A stretch of DNA of 64,000 nt from Lonicera japonica (GCA_021464415.1 JAKCWG010000730.1:1-64000); one strand, 5' to 3'. Shown: positions 1 to 13,687, counted from the stretch's first letter. Numbers and translations are program-made. Notes: generated from the letters alone by a model not told the origin.

Positions 1-1572
1 AAAAAAAAAACAAGTTCAATATGAGTGAACAAAGTGTTAAGATTTCAAAGGGGTGTATATATAAAGAATTTATGTATTATGAGAACTATGTTAAACTTGG
101 TTTACAGCTAAATGAATAAAAAATTTACAAAACCTCCTACACTTATGATATTCTGGTTTTGAATATTAATTGACGCACTTGGCGGACCTAGTCTAGTACA
201 ACAACCATGCCACCATTTGATTCACTTTATACGTACACATGTGGATATGGAGATATACGAGCTATATACATATACATATGAATCATAAAATTATATATTA
301 TAATGTGTAATTGGCAAGATGAGATGTTAATATATACACATATATTGTGTTTTAAAGTGAGATGCTACCTTTATATCCATTATTGGGATTTTCTTGGTTT
401 TCAGGTATCGGTCGGCAACACCATTTATACCAGATAGATGTATAAATTATTACGTGTGCGCGTATTTCTTATGAGGATATTATTTTAAGAATATAATCCT
501 TTTTAAGGTTTTGAATTTTTAAGGCATTAGTGGTCTATAGGGTTGACTTAGCCTTGACGGCTACATACCCTGATCCATTTAGAGGGATCCCGCTTTCATA
601 GCGGCATACTATATGGTCCGCTGGGGAACCCCGTGAGGAGGCATATGCTACACCATCTAGGTGGTCCATGTGGGGACCTAGCCTTGGAGGCTGCATACCC
701 TAGCCTTGGGGGCTTAGATCGTGATCGCTGTGCACAGTTGAGTAAATCCTAGATGTTTAATATGAGAAGAGATTGACGATTACTATATTAGTGCCTACAA
801 TTGTCCTACGAATATATTTTCTTATGATACTTTGTTATAGTAACAGTTTTGTACTTTGATGATATATTCTTGTTATATATCGGGGCCGGGATAGTATTTG
901 ACATGCACCTCATATAAAATGGTATATATATATACACAAACGCATGATAACAACAAGACTACTTTCATTACGATGCATTGCATGCATGTTTTTCTAACCT
1001 AATTTCTTATACGAAAATCCTCATAGTTCTTATTGAGCCCGTTTGGCGCACTCCCATTTTTCAAACTAGTTTTGCAGGTACATCTCGGGGGTTGGCACAA
1101 TTATGAAGTCTAAAACCTCTGATTACCCTAGACATTTATAGTCGTCCTTAAACGACTTGTCTTTTACTAGTTTTGAACATCGTCTGTATAATTGAATTTC
1201 AATTTGATGAAATGTACAATTATTGGAAATGATGTATAGCTTTTTATCTTGGATTGGGACCTCGTTGAAGGATTTGTATTGGATAGAAAGTTGTATAAGT
1301 GATGTTTATATGTGGAGTGTGTCCAACTATTTGTAATTGGAATTTCATTTGTATGAAAATGGTTTTTTTAAATTTTACAAAGCGGATTGTTGTTTAAACA
1401 AACTCCACTTGCCGAAATTTTATAAAACAGGTTTTCAAGCGGATCAAGTTTTATTCTAGAAAAAGATCTTTAAAACTTGTGATTTTTATATTTTAAACCC
1501 GCCTCGCGCACAGTATCCGTGATTAATCGGGTTCGGAGATGAAAATCTCGGAACGGGATTCAGGGTGTCACA
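1..1572 (+). mobile_element. 3' part of a long gypsy-type LTR (family A)
   Basis: The sequence matches the 3' half of the other long LTRs in this window (24334, 26281, 38155, 44086). It shares the block with repeated 'gcataccctagccttgg'-type phrases near 540-720, the phrase ending in tgtgcacag near 735, and the terminal GGGTGTCACA at 1563-1572. The 5' part lies outside the window. It ends inside a copia gag read on the minus strand, so it inserted there. The expected right TSD would be gcgtg (1573-1577); the left copy cannot be seen. LTR length and TGTAAC.../...GTCACA ends resemble Tekay/Del chromoviruses, but no internal region is present to confirm the lineage. Confidence 0.75.
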
Positions 1573-2581
1573 GCGTGTTCACTTACTTAAACACTTTATC
1601 CCTCTTATCCCTATTCTCATTTCTTCTAGCCAAGCAATTGGTTTTGAAATGCCCCGGTTCATGGCAATGGAAACATTTTTTGACTTCTTCATTTTTAACT
1701 CTTGGTTGAGTTGATCGATCATTGTTCCTCCTTGATGAAGAACCATAGTTGTTTTTTTTTCCTTGATAACTCTTCTTCTAGGCTAGGAATTTCATTAATT
1801 TCCTAGATATAAGTACCATATCTTCATCTCCTCCTATAGACTCCGCATAATCCTTGTGCTTACTTGCTTTGAGGGCTAAAGTCTTCTTTGCTTTAGAATC
1901 AGCCTCATCTTCTCTTTCCAATTCTCTCTAATGGGTTTTGAGAGAACTCAATAGTTCATCCATCCTTAGAGTTTTGAGGTTCTTGACTTCTTGAATTGCC
2001 GTAACCGTTGGTCTCCATTTCATGTAAAGAATTCTAAGAACTTTGAGAATTTATCCTCATTAATTTTAACCTTGCGAAGAAGATCCAAAGCAATAGTAAT
2101 AATGGATAACCTCCTATACATGGAAGCAAAAGATTTATTAGGCTCCATTTTGAACAATTCATAGTCATGGACAAGCATATTAATGTTATCATCCTTAACT
2201 TGGGAAGTTCCATCATGAGCAACCTCAAGTTTATCCCATATCTCTTTTGTAGTTTTGCAACTAGAGATTTTGTTGTATTATTCCATGCTTAAAACACAAT
2301 GTAGAGAGTTTAAAGCTTTAACATTGAATTGGATTATATTGGATTTTTTTAATAGCATTATCATTATACTCGGATATGGATTTGGGAATTATGTTTCCCC
2401 TCTTATCCATTTTAGTAATCTCATAGGGTCCAACAAGTGTAACCCTCCATTGTTGAAAATCACTAGCTTGCAAAAATATACACATTCTATTTTTTCAATA
2501 GCAATAATTCTTGCCATCAAACAATGGTGGCCTAGTGATGGAAGCACCTTCGTTATGGCCGGTTCCTTGATAGATAGACAT
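1573..2581 (-). pseudogene. Ty1/copia gag remnant (UBN2-type, CCHC zinc knuckle)
   Basis: On the minus strand a gag-like reading frame starts at an ATG at 2581, just after the PBS, and runs with frameshifts and stops to 1573. The N-terminal part fits the plant copia gag (DUF4219/UBN2) pattern. The C-terminal part has an intact zinc knuckle of the form C-X2-C-X4-H-X4-C at 1634-1675, followed by basic residues. Gag packages the element RNA into virus-like particles. The frame is cut at 1573 by the gypsy LTR, so protease, integrase and RT would lie left of the window. Several stops and frameshifts make it non-functional. Lineage (SIRE/Maximus-like) is inferred. Confidence 0.75.
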
Positions 2582-2622
2582 GATCTGAAACTCTAAGATT
2601 GTTAAATCAAAACAAGAGTACA

Positions 2623-2636
2623 ACATCTGATACCAA
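2623..2636 (-). other. Primer binding site (tRNA-Met type) of the copia element
   Basis: The minus strand reads TTGGTATCAGATG next to the start of the gag region, matching the 3' end of initiator tRNA-Met except for the last bases. It fixes the boundary between the copia 5' LTR (higher coordinates) and the internal region. Confidence 0.8.
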
Positions 2637-2639
2637 TTA

Positions 2640-3949
2640 TAGTTCAGAAAACACTTTAGATGAGGGGTGTATAGGGTTTTTAAAACTTAATTCGATTTTA
2701 AAAATTGTTTCAAAAAGTTTAATGTCTATATTAAGAATCAAGCCGAATAACACAAGCAATCCCAATCATAATCAATAATATTAAAGCAAATAAATAAAGA
2801 GCTAAGAGATATAATGAATAAACCGAATGAGCCCAAGTCGTTTTGTTCACGCGGTTCGGTTGATTAAACCTTACGTCCGCGCTCGAGTAGTGCTCCCGAG
2901 AAATTCCACTAATTCCGATTTACTTCCAGGTGAAAATCAAACTGCTACAAGTATATTCTTCTCACACACTTTAGAAATGTTGTTCACTCATAACACTAAC
3001 ACAAGAAAAATCGCTTGCTAATTTAAGAGGTCAACCTCTCTTAATATTTGAAGAATAATTTTTGGTGACAAACACCAATGTACAATAACTCTCAAGTGTT
3101 TGAAGGATTACAAATTAGGTTCACACTAGATTTATCAAGTTTTGATCACAATATATAGCTCAATAGATGAACGATTGATCAAAATGTGTTATTGAATCTT
3201 TGAATATTTGAAATAGATGAAGAATACTGTGTAAGAATGATTAAATGTAGTTCAAATGTGTCTTAGATAGTGTATATATAGTTCTAGACAACATACGGCC
3301 ATTTAGAGGGAGTGGGTGAAAGTTTGGTGGAAAAAAATGGCAAAAAGTCAGATATCCAATGGCTAGTTTCTGGGCCATCAGTTGACTAAGCCTATTCGCA
3401 TTAATCAACTGAGCAGCATTGCCCATTAGGCCAAAATTCCAAATTTGGACTTTTGCATTTAAGCTACAAAATCAATTCCAATGCTTTGGGGACTTCAAAA
3501 ACATGCTCTTAAGATACATATTTTCGGGAAAACTTAAAATATAATCAAACGGATTTAATATGAATTTATTTCAAAATCAGTTTTTGTAAGAATGGAGTTT
3601 TCAAAACGATTTTGATTCAAATTTGTTTTCAATCAATCAATCAATGATATAAGATGAATTTGAGATATATATGACTATCAAACAAGAAACTTTATAGATA
3701 TCTAAAGTACTCAAATTATAAAGAGACAGAGTCTTCGAGCACTATAGAAAGTTTCTTCGGTTTCTCCACTTCCTTTGAGCTTTGATCAAATTGATTTATC
3801 TTTATAAATAAGCTTTGATCATGTTGATGTGAGTGGTGCAAACTATTGTATTTAGGAATACATGTTGAGGATTTGATTTCACCATCGGTTTTGTCAGTTT
3901 TGTCCACGTATGATAGTTGTAGAATTTGTGGCTATGTTAGAAAATCAAT
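2640..3949 (-). mobile_element. copia 5' LTR (boundaries approximate)
   Basis: This is the stretch upstream of the PBS on the minus strand. A TATA-like sequence (ctatatatacac, about 3273-3284 on the minus strand) lies inside it. A plausible LTR start (TGATTTTC on the minus strand) lies at 3949. The end next to the PBS has lost its canonical CA. There is no second LTR in the window. Confidence 0.5.
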
Positions 3950-4744
3950 TATGTTAAATTACACATGATTAATATTATTGTTATTATCAAAACAAGATTA
4001 GTGACTTTTAAGTCAACAAGAACCGTCATTATGAAAAGGAGTACAACATTTTAGTACAACATTGCAAAGCATAGGACGTGCCTTGAGCATTACCAAAATC
4101 ACCATTGCATCCACAGTGGATATAAACAACATAGTGCGATATTTTTTGCATGGCATTGTTTTAACATATCACATTGGATTCATAGCAAGACCATCAGTTA
4201 TTGTCCTAGTTTCTTTGCTTCGCAAAGAATCTATGCCGATACAGTCTCATTTTGCGACCCTCGCAAGAATCCCGACCTTTAAGGAAATGAGCACACATGA
4301 ATGTATGAGCATTTATAGATGCACACATACTATGTACATGTAATACAAGTCAAAGAAGGAAGCTAAAAGGACACCCGGACGAAAAGTCACGAGAATTACT
4401 AGAAGCTACCAAAACTTGAAACCGTCAAATCCTGTGAGAACTTGTACAACGAGAGTTCTTGATTTTTGATCATCCTCAAAATTTGAGTGTTATTGGGTAA
4501 TCCCATAAGGAGTAATAGAATCAAAAATTAGCTCGATCCAACAGCCGCATCTCCAGGAATTCATAAAATTAGGATTTTAATTTGGGTAATTAAATAGAGG
4601 CCTTACCAAAGTCCAAATGAGGTCAAATTTGGTCAGTAAGTGCATTTTATCATGCAGAACAACATATTAAAACATCATATCAATCCAATGCCCCATCAGG
4701 CCAGAATATCAATAAATATCTTGGGCCAAAACCATTTATCGTGT
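3950..4744. other. Unassigned non-coding sequence
   Basis: No recognisable domain was found on either strand. A phrase near 4256-4275 (accctcgcaagaatcccgac) resembles the start region of the LTRs at 54840 and 21258, so part of this may be an old LTR. That link is weak. Confidence 0.4.
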
Positions 4745-5090
4745 AAACAAATGCCCTAAAAGTATCTGATCACAAGACACAAGTTTGTGTGTCCCAAACA
4801 AATGCCATAGAAGTATCTGTCCACAGGATGTCTGGGAAGTATCTATCCACAAGACACAAAAAGTTTGTGTCTTTCAAACAGATGCCCTAGCAGTATCTGT
4901 CCACAAGAGACAAAAAGTTTGTCTCCTAGACAAATGCCCTAGAAGTATCTGTCCATAAGACACAAAAAGTTTGTGTCTTCCAGATAGATGCCCTGGAAGT
5001 ATCTGTCCACAAGACACAAAAAGTGTGTCTCCCAAAGAGATGCCCTAGAAGCATATGTTGACAAGACACAAAAATTGTGTGTCTCCCATG
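4745..5090. repeat. ~52-bp tandem repeat, six copies, each with a short hairpin
   Basis: Copies begin near 4747, 4797, 4877, 4928, 4982 and 5036, marked by 'atgccctag' and 'agtatctgtccac'. A partial extra unit lies around 4827-4860. Most copies contain GACACAAAAAGTTTGTGTC or a close variant, a near-perfect inverted repeat able to form an 8-bp stem. A reading frame crosses the array only because the repeats lack stops there; I do not call a gene. Confidence 0.85.
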
Positions 5091-6100
5091 CTTTTAGACC
5101 ATTTGTTTGCCAGACGGATGGTCCTCTCCTAGTCCATAAATATTGTTCAGCTACAGAAACACCTAAACTAACCCCATTTGGAGCATTAGTCAGCTTTGGG
5201 ACTTTGGGAACAGTGTTATAAAATACGATTCCTCAATTTTCATGGCTCTCAAGTATATTTTTTCTCAGTCTGGCTTTATTTATTTATTTATTTGTCTTTA
5301 TTTTATCAGTTATAATTAATCAATCATGTGTAAAAATTGTTGTTTATTTCAAAATCTGTCCAGATTTCACATTTAAACATTGTTTTCAAAACCAAAGGTG
5401 TGGAACGAATGTAGCCATTTTTAAATATATTTTTAACAATTAAAATTACAAAATCTCGATTTTACCAATCTCGGTTCACGAAGGAAACAACAAGCATTTA
5501 TACCTGGTTTAATCTATAAATCATGGTGCTTACCTAAATATCCAATATGAGAGTACTAGATTTGACAATGCTGGTTTAAGTAATTAAACTACAGTACACT
5601 ATTGAAAAACGGATCTCGAGGATTGCCAGATATTCGATTCTAAATTGAATTAGCTTGCGAAAAGCCCTGAACTTTACCGAAAGCACATGTTTTTGATGGA
5701 GACAAAAATAAAGGATCGTTTGATATTGCGTATAGATTGAACAAATTTTTTTTTATAAAACCCTATAAGAATAAAGGGATTTCACCTTTGTGAATCATGT
5801 AGAGGATCCATATGAGGAGACTAGGGTTTGAAAGCATCAAATTGCGGTTTGGTCAGATTTTTATAATTCTAGCTGGGCTATGAAAATTAATTATTTTTGC
5901 CACTGAAACAACTTCTGATCGTCCTGAGTTTTTGCTTTTTAATAGTAACTTTGTGTTTCGAACGACATATCCAAAAATTAGCCTGATCCGGTGAGATCAA
6001 AAGTTACGATTGATTTATGACTGCTGTGTCGAAAACCTAAAGATCTTCTATCGTATTCCTTCCGCCATCAAATCTTGAACCGAGTGTGGGCTACGGTATC
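5091..6100. other. Unassigned non-coding sequence
   Basis: AT-rich with short homopolymers and a (ttta)n run near 5275-5295. No domain, TSD or terminal repeat was recognised. Confidence 0.4.
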
Positions 6101-7299
6101 ATTTTGAAAAACTAAAATGTAGGTTCAATATATTCATGCTGGAAAAAATAAAAGTAGACAGGATTGGACCAACTTTTTTTTCTTTTTATTTTTTAAAGAA
6201 TCTTTTAATCATATTTTTTGATCTTATTTTCATCCTGACAAAATATTTTTTTAACAAATTAAACTCAAGGACATAAGTGAAAATAATCCAACAATATCTA
6301 TCAATATGATTTTAAAATAGTCCAATAAAAATTGGATTGATATACCATGAACATTCCTAAAAACGATAGACTGAATTGACCAATAATGTACAACACATAA
6401 AGTATGTTCTTAAATGTTACTAAAGAAATTTTCTTGATTTATTTAACATAATTCTATAGTTACGATGGATCTTTTTAGTTGATCTTGATTAGTAGATTTT
6501 AAATATTAAATATTAAATATTAAATATTAAATATTAAATATTAAATATTAAATATTAAATATTAAATATTAAATTTCTAAATTTTTATTTTAAGTTATGG
6601 TAATTTTTAATATAGACAAAATTAATGGTGTATGAGAGTTTATTGTATATATATTATTGGTGTGAGTGTTTTAACAATGATGTGATATTTTGATGTGTGT
6701 ATAAAACTCATCAAACGGTGTAAAACTAATGCACACCATAACAATTGTATTTTTAATCATTAGATTCCAATACTTTTGGGAGAAAGTTCTGGTCAAAGAT
6801 GGTATTTTGTAATATAAATTACTCAAGCATTTTTCTTATTTTTTTACATAATTCTATAGTCACGATGGATCTTGTTTAATTGATATTGATTAGTAGATTT
6901 TAAATATTAAATTTTATTTTTTTTATTTTAAGTTATTTCATTTTAAAATAGACAAAATTATTGGCGTGTGTGTGAGAACACACGCTTTCGACACCGACCC
7001 CCTTGGCGACGATTCCTCCGATTTTCTAGTTTGTTCGAAAAATGGTTTGTTTTAGTATGAGAAAAGAGTGATGGTTTGTAAAGAAAATCAGAGTCGCCAG
7101 TTTGTTTTACTAAACAAACAAAATTGTATGTGAAAGAGGAACATTTATGGATTAAACGACCTCTTAAACACAATTAATGCAAAACCAGTTAATTCGAAGG
7201 TTCGGGGATTAAGTTACGAATCAGGAAGGTGTTAGGCACCCAATTCGCCCTTTTGGTCTTTGAGTAGGAAATTCGTGTAATTATAATAAAAAAATTTGT
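6101..7299 (+). repeat. Left arm of a giant inverted repeat
   Basis: This arm matches, in reverse complement and almost base for base, 8271-9411. Its outer end begins attttgaaaaactaaaatg and its inner end is at aaaaaatttg. Inside, at about 6969, is an LTR-type terminus (TGTGAGAACACACGC on this strand). The inner third carries the 'ggtgttaggcacccaattcgccc' phrase (split by my spacing at 7231-7253), also present in the LTRs at 54840 and 56559. A 71-codon frame here (6958-7173, minus) and its twin in the right arm (8395-8610, plus) differ at 4 residues. They are the same DNA, not genes. Confidence 0.9.
6501..6573. repeat. (AAATATT)n microsatellite
   Basis: About ten perfect copies of a 7-bp unit lie in the left arm of the inverted repeat. 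The matching place in the right arm (about 8998-9012) has only about two units, so the expansion happened in one arm after the arms formed. Confidence 0.95.
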
Positions 7300-8270
7300 G
7301 CTCCTTGTTATTAAATACTTATTATTCTCCTCACGTTAAAATTGCAGATAGCCGTCATTTAAATTAAATTACTGACAAATATATTTAAATGACTTCTTAA
7401 TCCTTAAGCCTACCACTTAACATATTTGACATGTCGGATTAACATAATCCACCTGCAGGGTTTGACATGATCAAAACTTATAAGCTTCTCAAGGGGCTAT
7501 CATCAATCCCTATACCGAGACGTGGATTCCGTCAATAATTAATATTCATCATACATATAGTGTCGTCATACAATTTACGAAGATTATTGATTCATAAATG
7601 AATCTCACTCTTAATGAGTCAAAACAACAAACACTACATATATATGTCTATTAATTATTTCAAGATTAAGAGCATAAGTAATCATAATAACCATGAGATT
7701 TTAAATTGTTTCATATAGTCAGTATAAAAACAATTAACCCAAACTGGTCCTATTCAATACACACAAAGTGTACCAGCACAACGAGTTAAAACTATACTGT
7801 TTCCTGTACTCAAGATAAACTACTAAAACTTGTGCTACAATTCTACCAATGGGTGTCCAATTCCATCTAAGACTGTGAACCATTAAACTTATATTCCACA
7901 AGAACCGATTGTATGATCTTCTATGTGTAAACTATACTTTACACACCAAATCATCTACTATATGAAATGAAAGACACACATGCACAATATTTAAATAAAT
8001 AATATAATGCAACCATTGCCCATAAAGATTCTCATTAAAATAGTAAAACCTAGTTTATAACATATTCAAACCAACAAGAAAATTATGGCTTTTAGTATAT
8101 CACTCTAACAGTTTTGCTATCTATCATTATCAAAATCATTTTTCAAATCACATATACATTGATTTCTAAAAATCAAAGTGCGAATTATGAAATACATGCT
8201 TTCTATTCCCGCCCCAAAATCCCATTTTCCTAAAACTATGTATTGATACGCGATAACATCAATAAGCATT
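7300..8270. other. Spacer of the giant inverted repeat
   Basis: About 970 bp between the two arms, AT-rich, no coding signal and no obvious internal symmetry. Confidence 0.7.
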
Positions 8271-9411
8271 CAAATTTTTTATTATAATTACACGCATTTC
8301 CTACTCAGAGACCAAAAGGGCGAATTGGGTGCCTAACACCTTCCTGATTCGTAACTTAATCCCCGAACCTTTGAATTAACTGATTTTGCATTAATTGTGC
8401 TTAAGATGTCGTTTAATCCATAAATGTTCCTCTTTCACATACAATTTTGTTTGTTTAGTAAAACAAACTGTCGACTCTGATTTTCTTTACAAACCATCAC
8501 TCTTTTCTCATACTAAAACAAACCATTTTTCGAACAAACTGGAAAATCAGAGGAATCGTCGCCAAGGGGGTCGGTGTCGAAAGCGTGTGTTCTCACAAAC
8601 ACGCCAATAATTTTGTCTATTTTAAAATGCCATAACTTAAAATAAAAAAAATAAAATTTAATATTTAAAATCTACAAATCAAGATCAATTAAACAAGATC
8701 CATCATGACTATAGAATTATGTTAAAAAATAAGAAAAATGCTTGAGTAATTTATATTACAAAATATCATCTTTGACCAAAACTTTCTCCCAAAAGTATTG
8801 GAATCTAATGGTTAAAAATACAATTGTTATGGTGTGCGTTAGTTTTACACCGTTTGATGAGTTTTATACATACATCAAAATATCACATCATAGTTAAAAC
8901 ATTCACACCAATAATATATATACAATAAACTCTCATACACCATTAATTTTGTCTATATTAAAAAATACCATAACTTAAAATAAAAATTTAGAAATTTAAT
9001 ATTTAATATTTAAAATCTACTAATCAAGATCAACTAAAAAGATCCATCATAACTGTAGAATTATGTTAAATAAATCAATAAAATTTCTTTAGTAACATTT
9101 AAGAACATACTTTATGTATTGTACATTATTGGTCAATTTAGTCTATCGTTTTTAGGAATGTTCATAGTACATCAATCCAATTTTTATTGGAATATTTTAA
9201 AATCATATTGATAGATATTGTTGGATTATTTTCACTTATGTCCTTGAGTTTAATTTGTTAAAAAACTATTTTGCCAAGATGAAAATGAGATCAAAAAATA
9301 TGATTAAAAGATTCTTTAAAAAATAAAAAGATAAAAAAGTTGGTCCAATCCAGTCTACTTTTATTTTTTCCAGCATGAATATATTGAACTTACATTTTAG
9401 TTTTTCAAAAT
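8271..9411 (-). repeat. Right arm of a giant inverted repeat
   Basis: Reverse complement of 6101-7299. It holds the 3' end of a gypsy-type LTR in plus orientation, ending TTCTCACA near 8598. It then has about 810 bp that are flanking sequence to that LTR but are also duplicated in the other arm. The inverted duplication therefore copied an LTR/flank junction that already existed. Confidence 0.9.
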
Positions 9412-11074
9412 GTTACACTAGGCTCGACAATTGGCTCAAAATAGACTAATTGATGTTTGTAAATTCAGATTCGTCACACGTTATTATTTTTTTCCTATTA
9501 TAAGATCTTTTTTCATTTCATTGTACCGGATGGCATGGGTGTACCCAAGTATAAATAACTTAGCTACTCAATAGAAGTGGAATAATCTTAACAGGACATT
9601 GAAAAATAAGGCTTGTATGAAAAGGGTTTTTGCAAAAGAACCTATGAATAATATTTTTGTAAATTAAGGGCCTATATTTGACCAAACTCTAAAAGGAGTG
9701 CAAAGTTCACTTTGCAGTAGATTTTTAAATTGTAATTTTTTATGAAATCATGCAAAATTAGCATATTATTATAAATAAGTGTTTAATTGACAGTGCTTTA
9801 AAATAATTTTAACAAATTATCTATTCAAAACCTATTTATTAATAAAATACGCGTAATAATTTTTTTGGAGTTACGCAAAGTTAATATTGCATTCCTTATT
9901 TTCTAAAACATTACTATATATTTGTGCTTATTAGAGGTTATTTTAAAGTTTTATGAATGAAACATAAGAACATACTTGTTAATAAATATAAATACATCAT
10001 GCAGAAAAAAAATAAAATTGCATTAAATCTTTTTTAATGCAAAGTTAAGTTTGCACAGAACCCTTATTTTAAAACACACAATTGATAAATAAGTCCTTAT
10101 TTCAAAATTATAATGATATCTAGGCCCTTATTAATAAAAAAATATTATTTGTTGTTTTTTTGCGAAAAACATTATCACGCAAAACCTTTTACCTCATTTC
10201 CAATAAGACTAAATATTAGCCCAATTCAAAGTAAAAAGTTAACAATTCTAAACCTATTTTTTGATATATAAACACATAAATCCCAAAGCTTCCAATAAAA
10301 CAAATAGATTATACCCTTTTAGAGAAGCCCACATTAAATGCATATATACATTGGTTAAACATACCTTGGGAAAAATAAGACAAAAAGAAGAATATAATTA
10401 AAAGTAGAAAAAATGCTAGTAATGCTAATCATTAAACGTGCACTATTTCATTTTTTCCAATTAACCAAAAAAAAAATACCTTGACTAGTTTAACCTTTCA
10501 TAATTAATATATATGTATATATATATATTTATTAATGTACAGTTAACATGTGTTATTTTTTTTTTTGGAAAATAAATGGATATTAACCCAGAGATTTGTG
10601 GTCTAATATTTATCTCCTTTGGAGAAAAAGTCCGTCACCATTATTTTTTGGAATAACCAAAAGTTATGTAGCTAATCTAGTCGCGAAAAATGAATAAGAT
10701 AGCACAACGAAATAATGCAATAAACCCAACCACATGCCGAAAGGTGTAGGTATAACTTGGCTCTTATTTCATGTTGTTACGACTTGATTTTCGGGACGCG
10801 AGTAACATAATTTAAGTAAAATAGTGAGAGTTTTTTATAAAAAGATAATAGATTATTTCATTATTGGAATCCAAATTTACAATAATAAGAATTCTTTTAC
10901 AAAGAAAAAAGATAAAATATGCAAAAGCCATTCATAATTCCATAGACAGGATCGACACGTCACATTCGCCCAGCACAACTAAATAATAAATTAAACTATG
11001 AGGGTATAACATATCAACATTTTTAAATTAAAGATTCCCAACATCTCAAACTAATCATGAACCTCATGCAAATT
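9412..11074. other. Unassigned AT-rich sequence
   Basis: No domain, terminal repeat or RNA gene was recognised. It contains poly-A/T runs and a (TA)n stretch near 10505-10528. Confidence 0.45.
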
Positions 11075-13687
11075 GCAAATGTGACGCCCCGAATCATGTT
11101 CTGAGATTTTCACCTCTGGGACCCGATTAATCATGGATGCCGTGCGCGACGGCGGGTTTATAACACAAAATCATGACTATAAGACATCCCATTTAAAAAA
11201 AATTCGGCATGTGGAGTTTATTAGTACAGCAAACCGCTATGTGATATCAAACTCTTTTCATAAAAATAAAACGACATCCATTCATATATAAAGTCCACTC
11301 CACACATGAAAATCATTTCTAACACAGGTTTACAATAAAACCATTGTATAATACTTTAAACAATGTCCATATACAATATATATACTTAGTCCTTAACTCA
11401 AGGACCACAAAAGCTATCGGACATCAGAGGCCTTCTAGACTCGTAACCACGCGTCATCACAAAAGAAATACCCTGCAAAACTGTTAAGAAAACGGGATGA
11501 TCCAAATCCGGGTTCAATGGGAACTATATAGGTTTTATATAAAAAATAATTATTTTACGTTAATAAGATAGTTTGAAAATTATGCAATGCAATGCAACTC
11601 ACACACACGTGCATGCAAACCCCGCTAGGAATCCTATCCTATCCATTGGAAGCTAACTATCTGAGCGACCTATTCCGTCCCTAGACTTCCATGGAATGCC
11701 CTAAGCCCATTCTCTCATCACTAGGGAATCGTGGATAAAAAACTACTTCAACACAAACTCGAGCTTCCTAAGGTTTCACATGTTACGGGGACTCGCCCTC
11801 GAGTGCAGATCAATGCTATACTATGCTATTCGGTACCTATACCATAAGGTGTGACTATTGGCCAAGTATCCATTGTTTTCTCTTTAGTTATAATATGTTA
11901 TTAATTCCATACTTGGCCGTCTATAGGGCTTCATCACTAGCTTATCCTCACAACCAAGCCGCATTCTCACGCTTGTATATCACGTTCCTAAAGGCCATTA
12001 GCTAATAATACTTTCCACTTTATGTGTTAGTATATTATGAGTGGCCAATGCCTTCCTATGTATATTATGTTTTGCATGATAATATCTCCATAGTTCTTAT
12101 TAAAGGTACACTCATCCGAGGCAATATATATAATCAACCATGCCATATAAAACATGATACAATACAATAATAATGATAATATAAGTAATACACATCCACA
12201 ACACATCGATCTGTATCGTATCTCTTGTATAATGCCTCGGTTTCACCCAGTGGTCTGACCAGGCCTAGAACAACGAATCCAGCGAGTCCCGAAGGATCCG
12301 TGATTCTTATCCATGTCTCCTCCAAGTGGGGTGGTGGCTTAGGGACTTGGTTCTCCAAGAAAGTCATTCAGAGATAACCAACGCAACGGTCACTTTCCCG
12401 GGGACAACACTTCGAATAGTTAACGAGGAGAACACTCATACAAGCCTCCAATGAAGCCCGAGAGGAACTACACCAGGAGACACCCTAGCATGTGATGTCC
12501 ACTAGTAGTCCAACTACTTTCCGGAAAACTCACCATTGGATAAGTAGTGGCACACGGGACCTGCTCCGCTAGCAGGGGAAACTCTATAGCCCAGAACACA
12601 TAATTCAACGGGACAACAAGATACACAGAGTGGGCTCTCCTTTGTGGTTAATTCAACCACAGGTGGAGTCATTTCCTTTTTTTTCCAGTGCACGGTTTAG
12701 GGAATTTCACCTAGGGGCGGCAATTAGGCGGCCCGTCTTCGAGTCATCGAGAGCTACCCGATGTTCAGTCAATCAAATCCAGCCCCTATGTGATCGCAGT
12801 AATAAACATTACATATATTCATTCTTATAATGAATATCATCATCATCGTCATCATCAAGCATACATCACACATATGGCTAATCAACATGTATAGATATAA
12901 TAGAACAACTCACTATCCATTTGTCATCATTAACATCACCGTTAATCATTTTTACAAGCGTCTTCATCACGTTTATGCTCTATATATTTATCGTCAAGTG
13001 ATTGTTCATATAATAAGGCCAATTAGTTCATTATTCACATTGTATATCTCATTATGTCTTATGTGCATCAACTACGGCCGTATGTGTTTTATTAGGATAC
13101 TCAGGTCATTCTATCAAGCCAAGTATTGGTTATATACTTCTAGTTCAATAAGTATATAGATGGACTAATAAATTATATATAAGTATACTCATGGAGACCT
13201 ACGCCCCACCAAAGTATGCTCTCTACGTTGCTAGAGTACACCGGAGTTGTAATTCCATTACTAGTGCTAACTGTATTCCATACAAAGTGTTAAACTTAAG
13301 GGTTATTGCGTATCAATCCGCCCTAAGGGGTTTTATGTGCAAATACCACCAATGATGTTCTACAATCACCATAAATGACATATTTACGTAAGCCTATCAT
13401 TAATAACCCATAATCATCCATTTATATGTACAAAACCTAAAACCCCCAATTTATAAGTCATACGAGTAGCTACGAAATGGGTTTCACATGAATCTCTATG
13501 TACGCATGCTAAATCGTGGAACTAGGAGATCAAACATGTGATAGGAGTAATAATCTATCAATATCCATCTATAATTTAGGATTTATCTAGCCCAAACCCC
13601 AAGAGATGCAAACAACATATGATTTTGATGAAAATACCCAATTTGAGTTCAAAACTCTAAATCAATGAGTACCAATGTAAGAAACAT

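Noticed and set aside
4745..5090. CRISPR array
   Set aside because: Units are contiguous, variable and lack unique spacers, and the DNA is plant nuclear.
6958..8610. Two near-identical 71-codon frames as a duplicated small gene
   Set aside because: They are the same DNA in the two arms of the inverted repeat, in opposite orientation, and span an LTR end. No domain or codon signal.
10770..11074. LTR start at 'tgttacgacttgattttcgggacgcg'
   Set aside because: No matching end, TSD or second copy in the window.
12134..12367. Conserved short frame also seen at 35184-35435
   Set aside because: Both lie at the same position in related LTRs; the similarity is LTR homology, the frames end differently and no start is shared.
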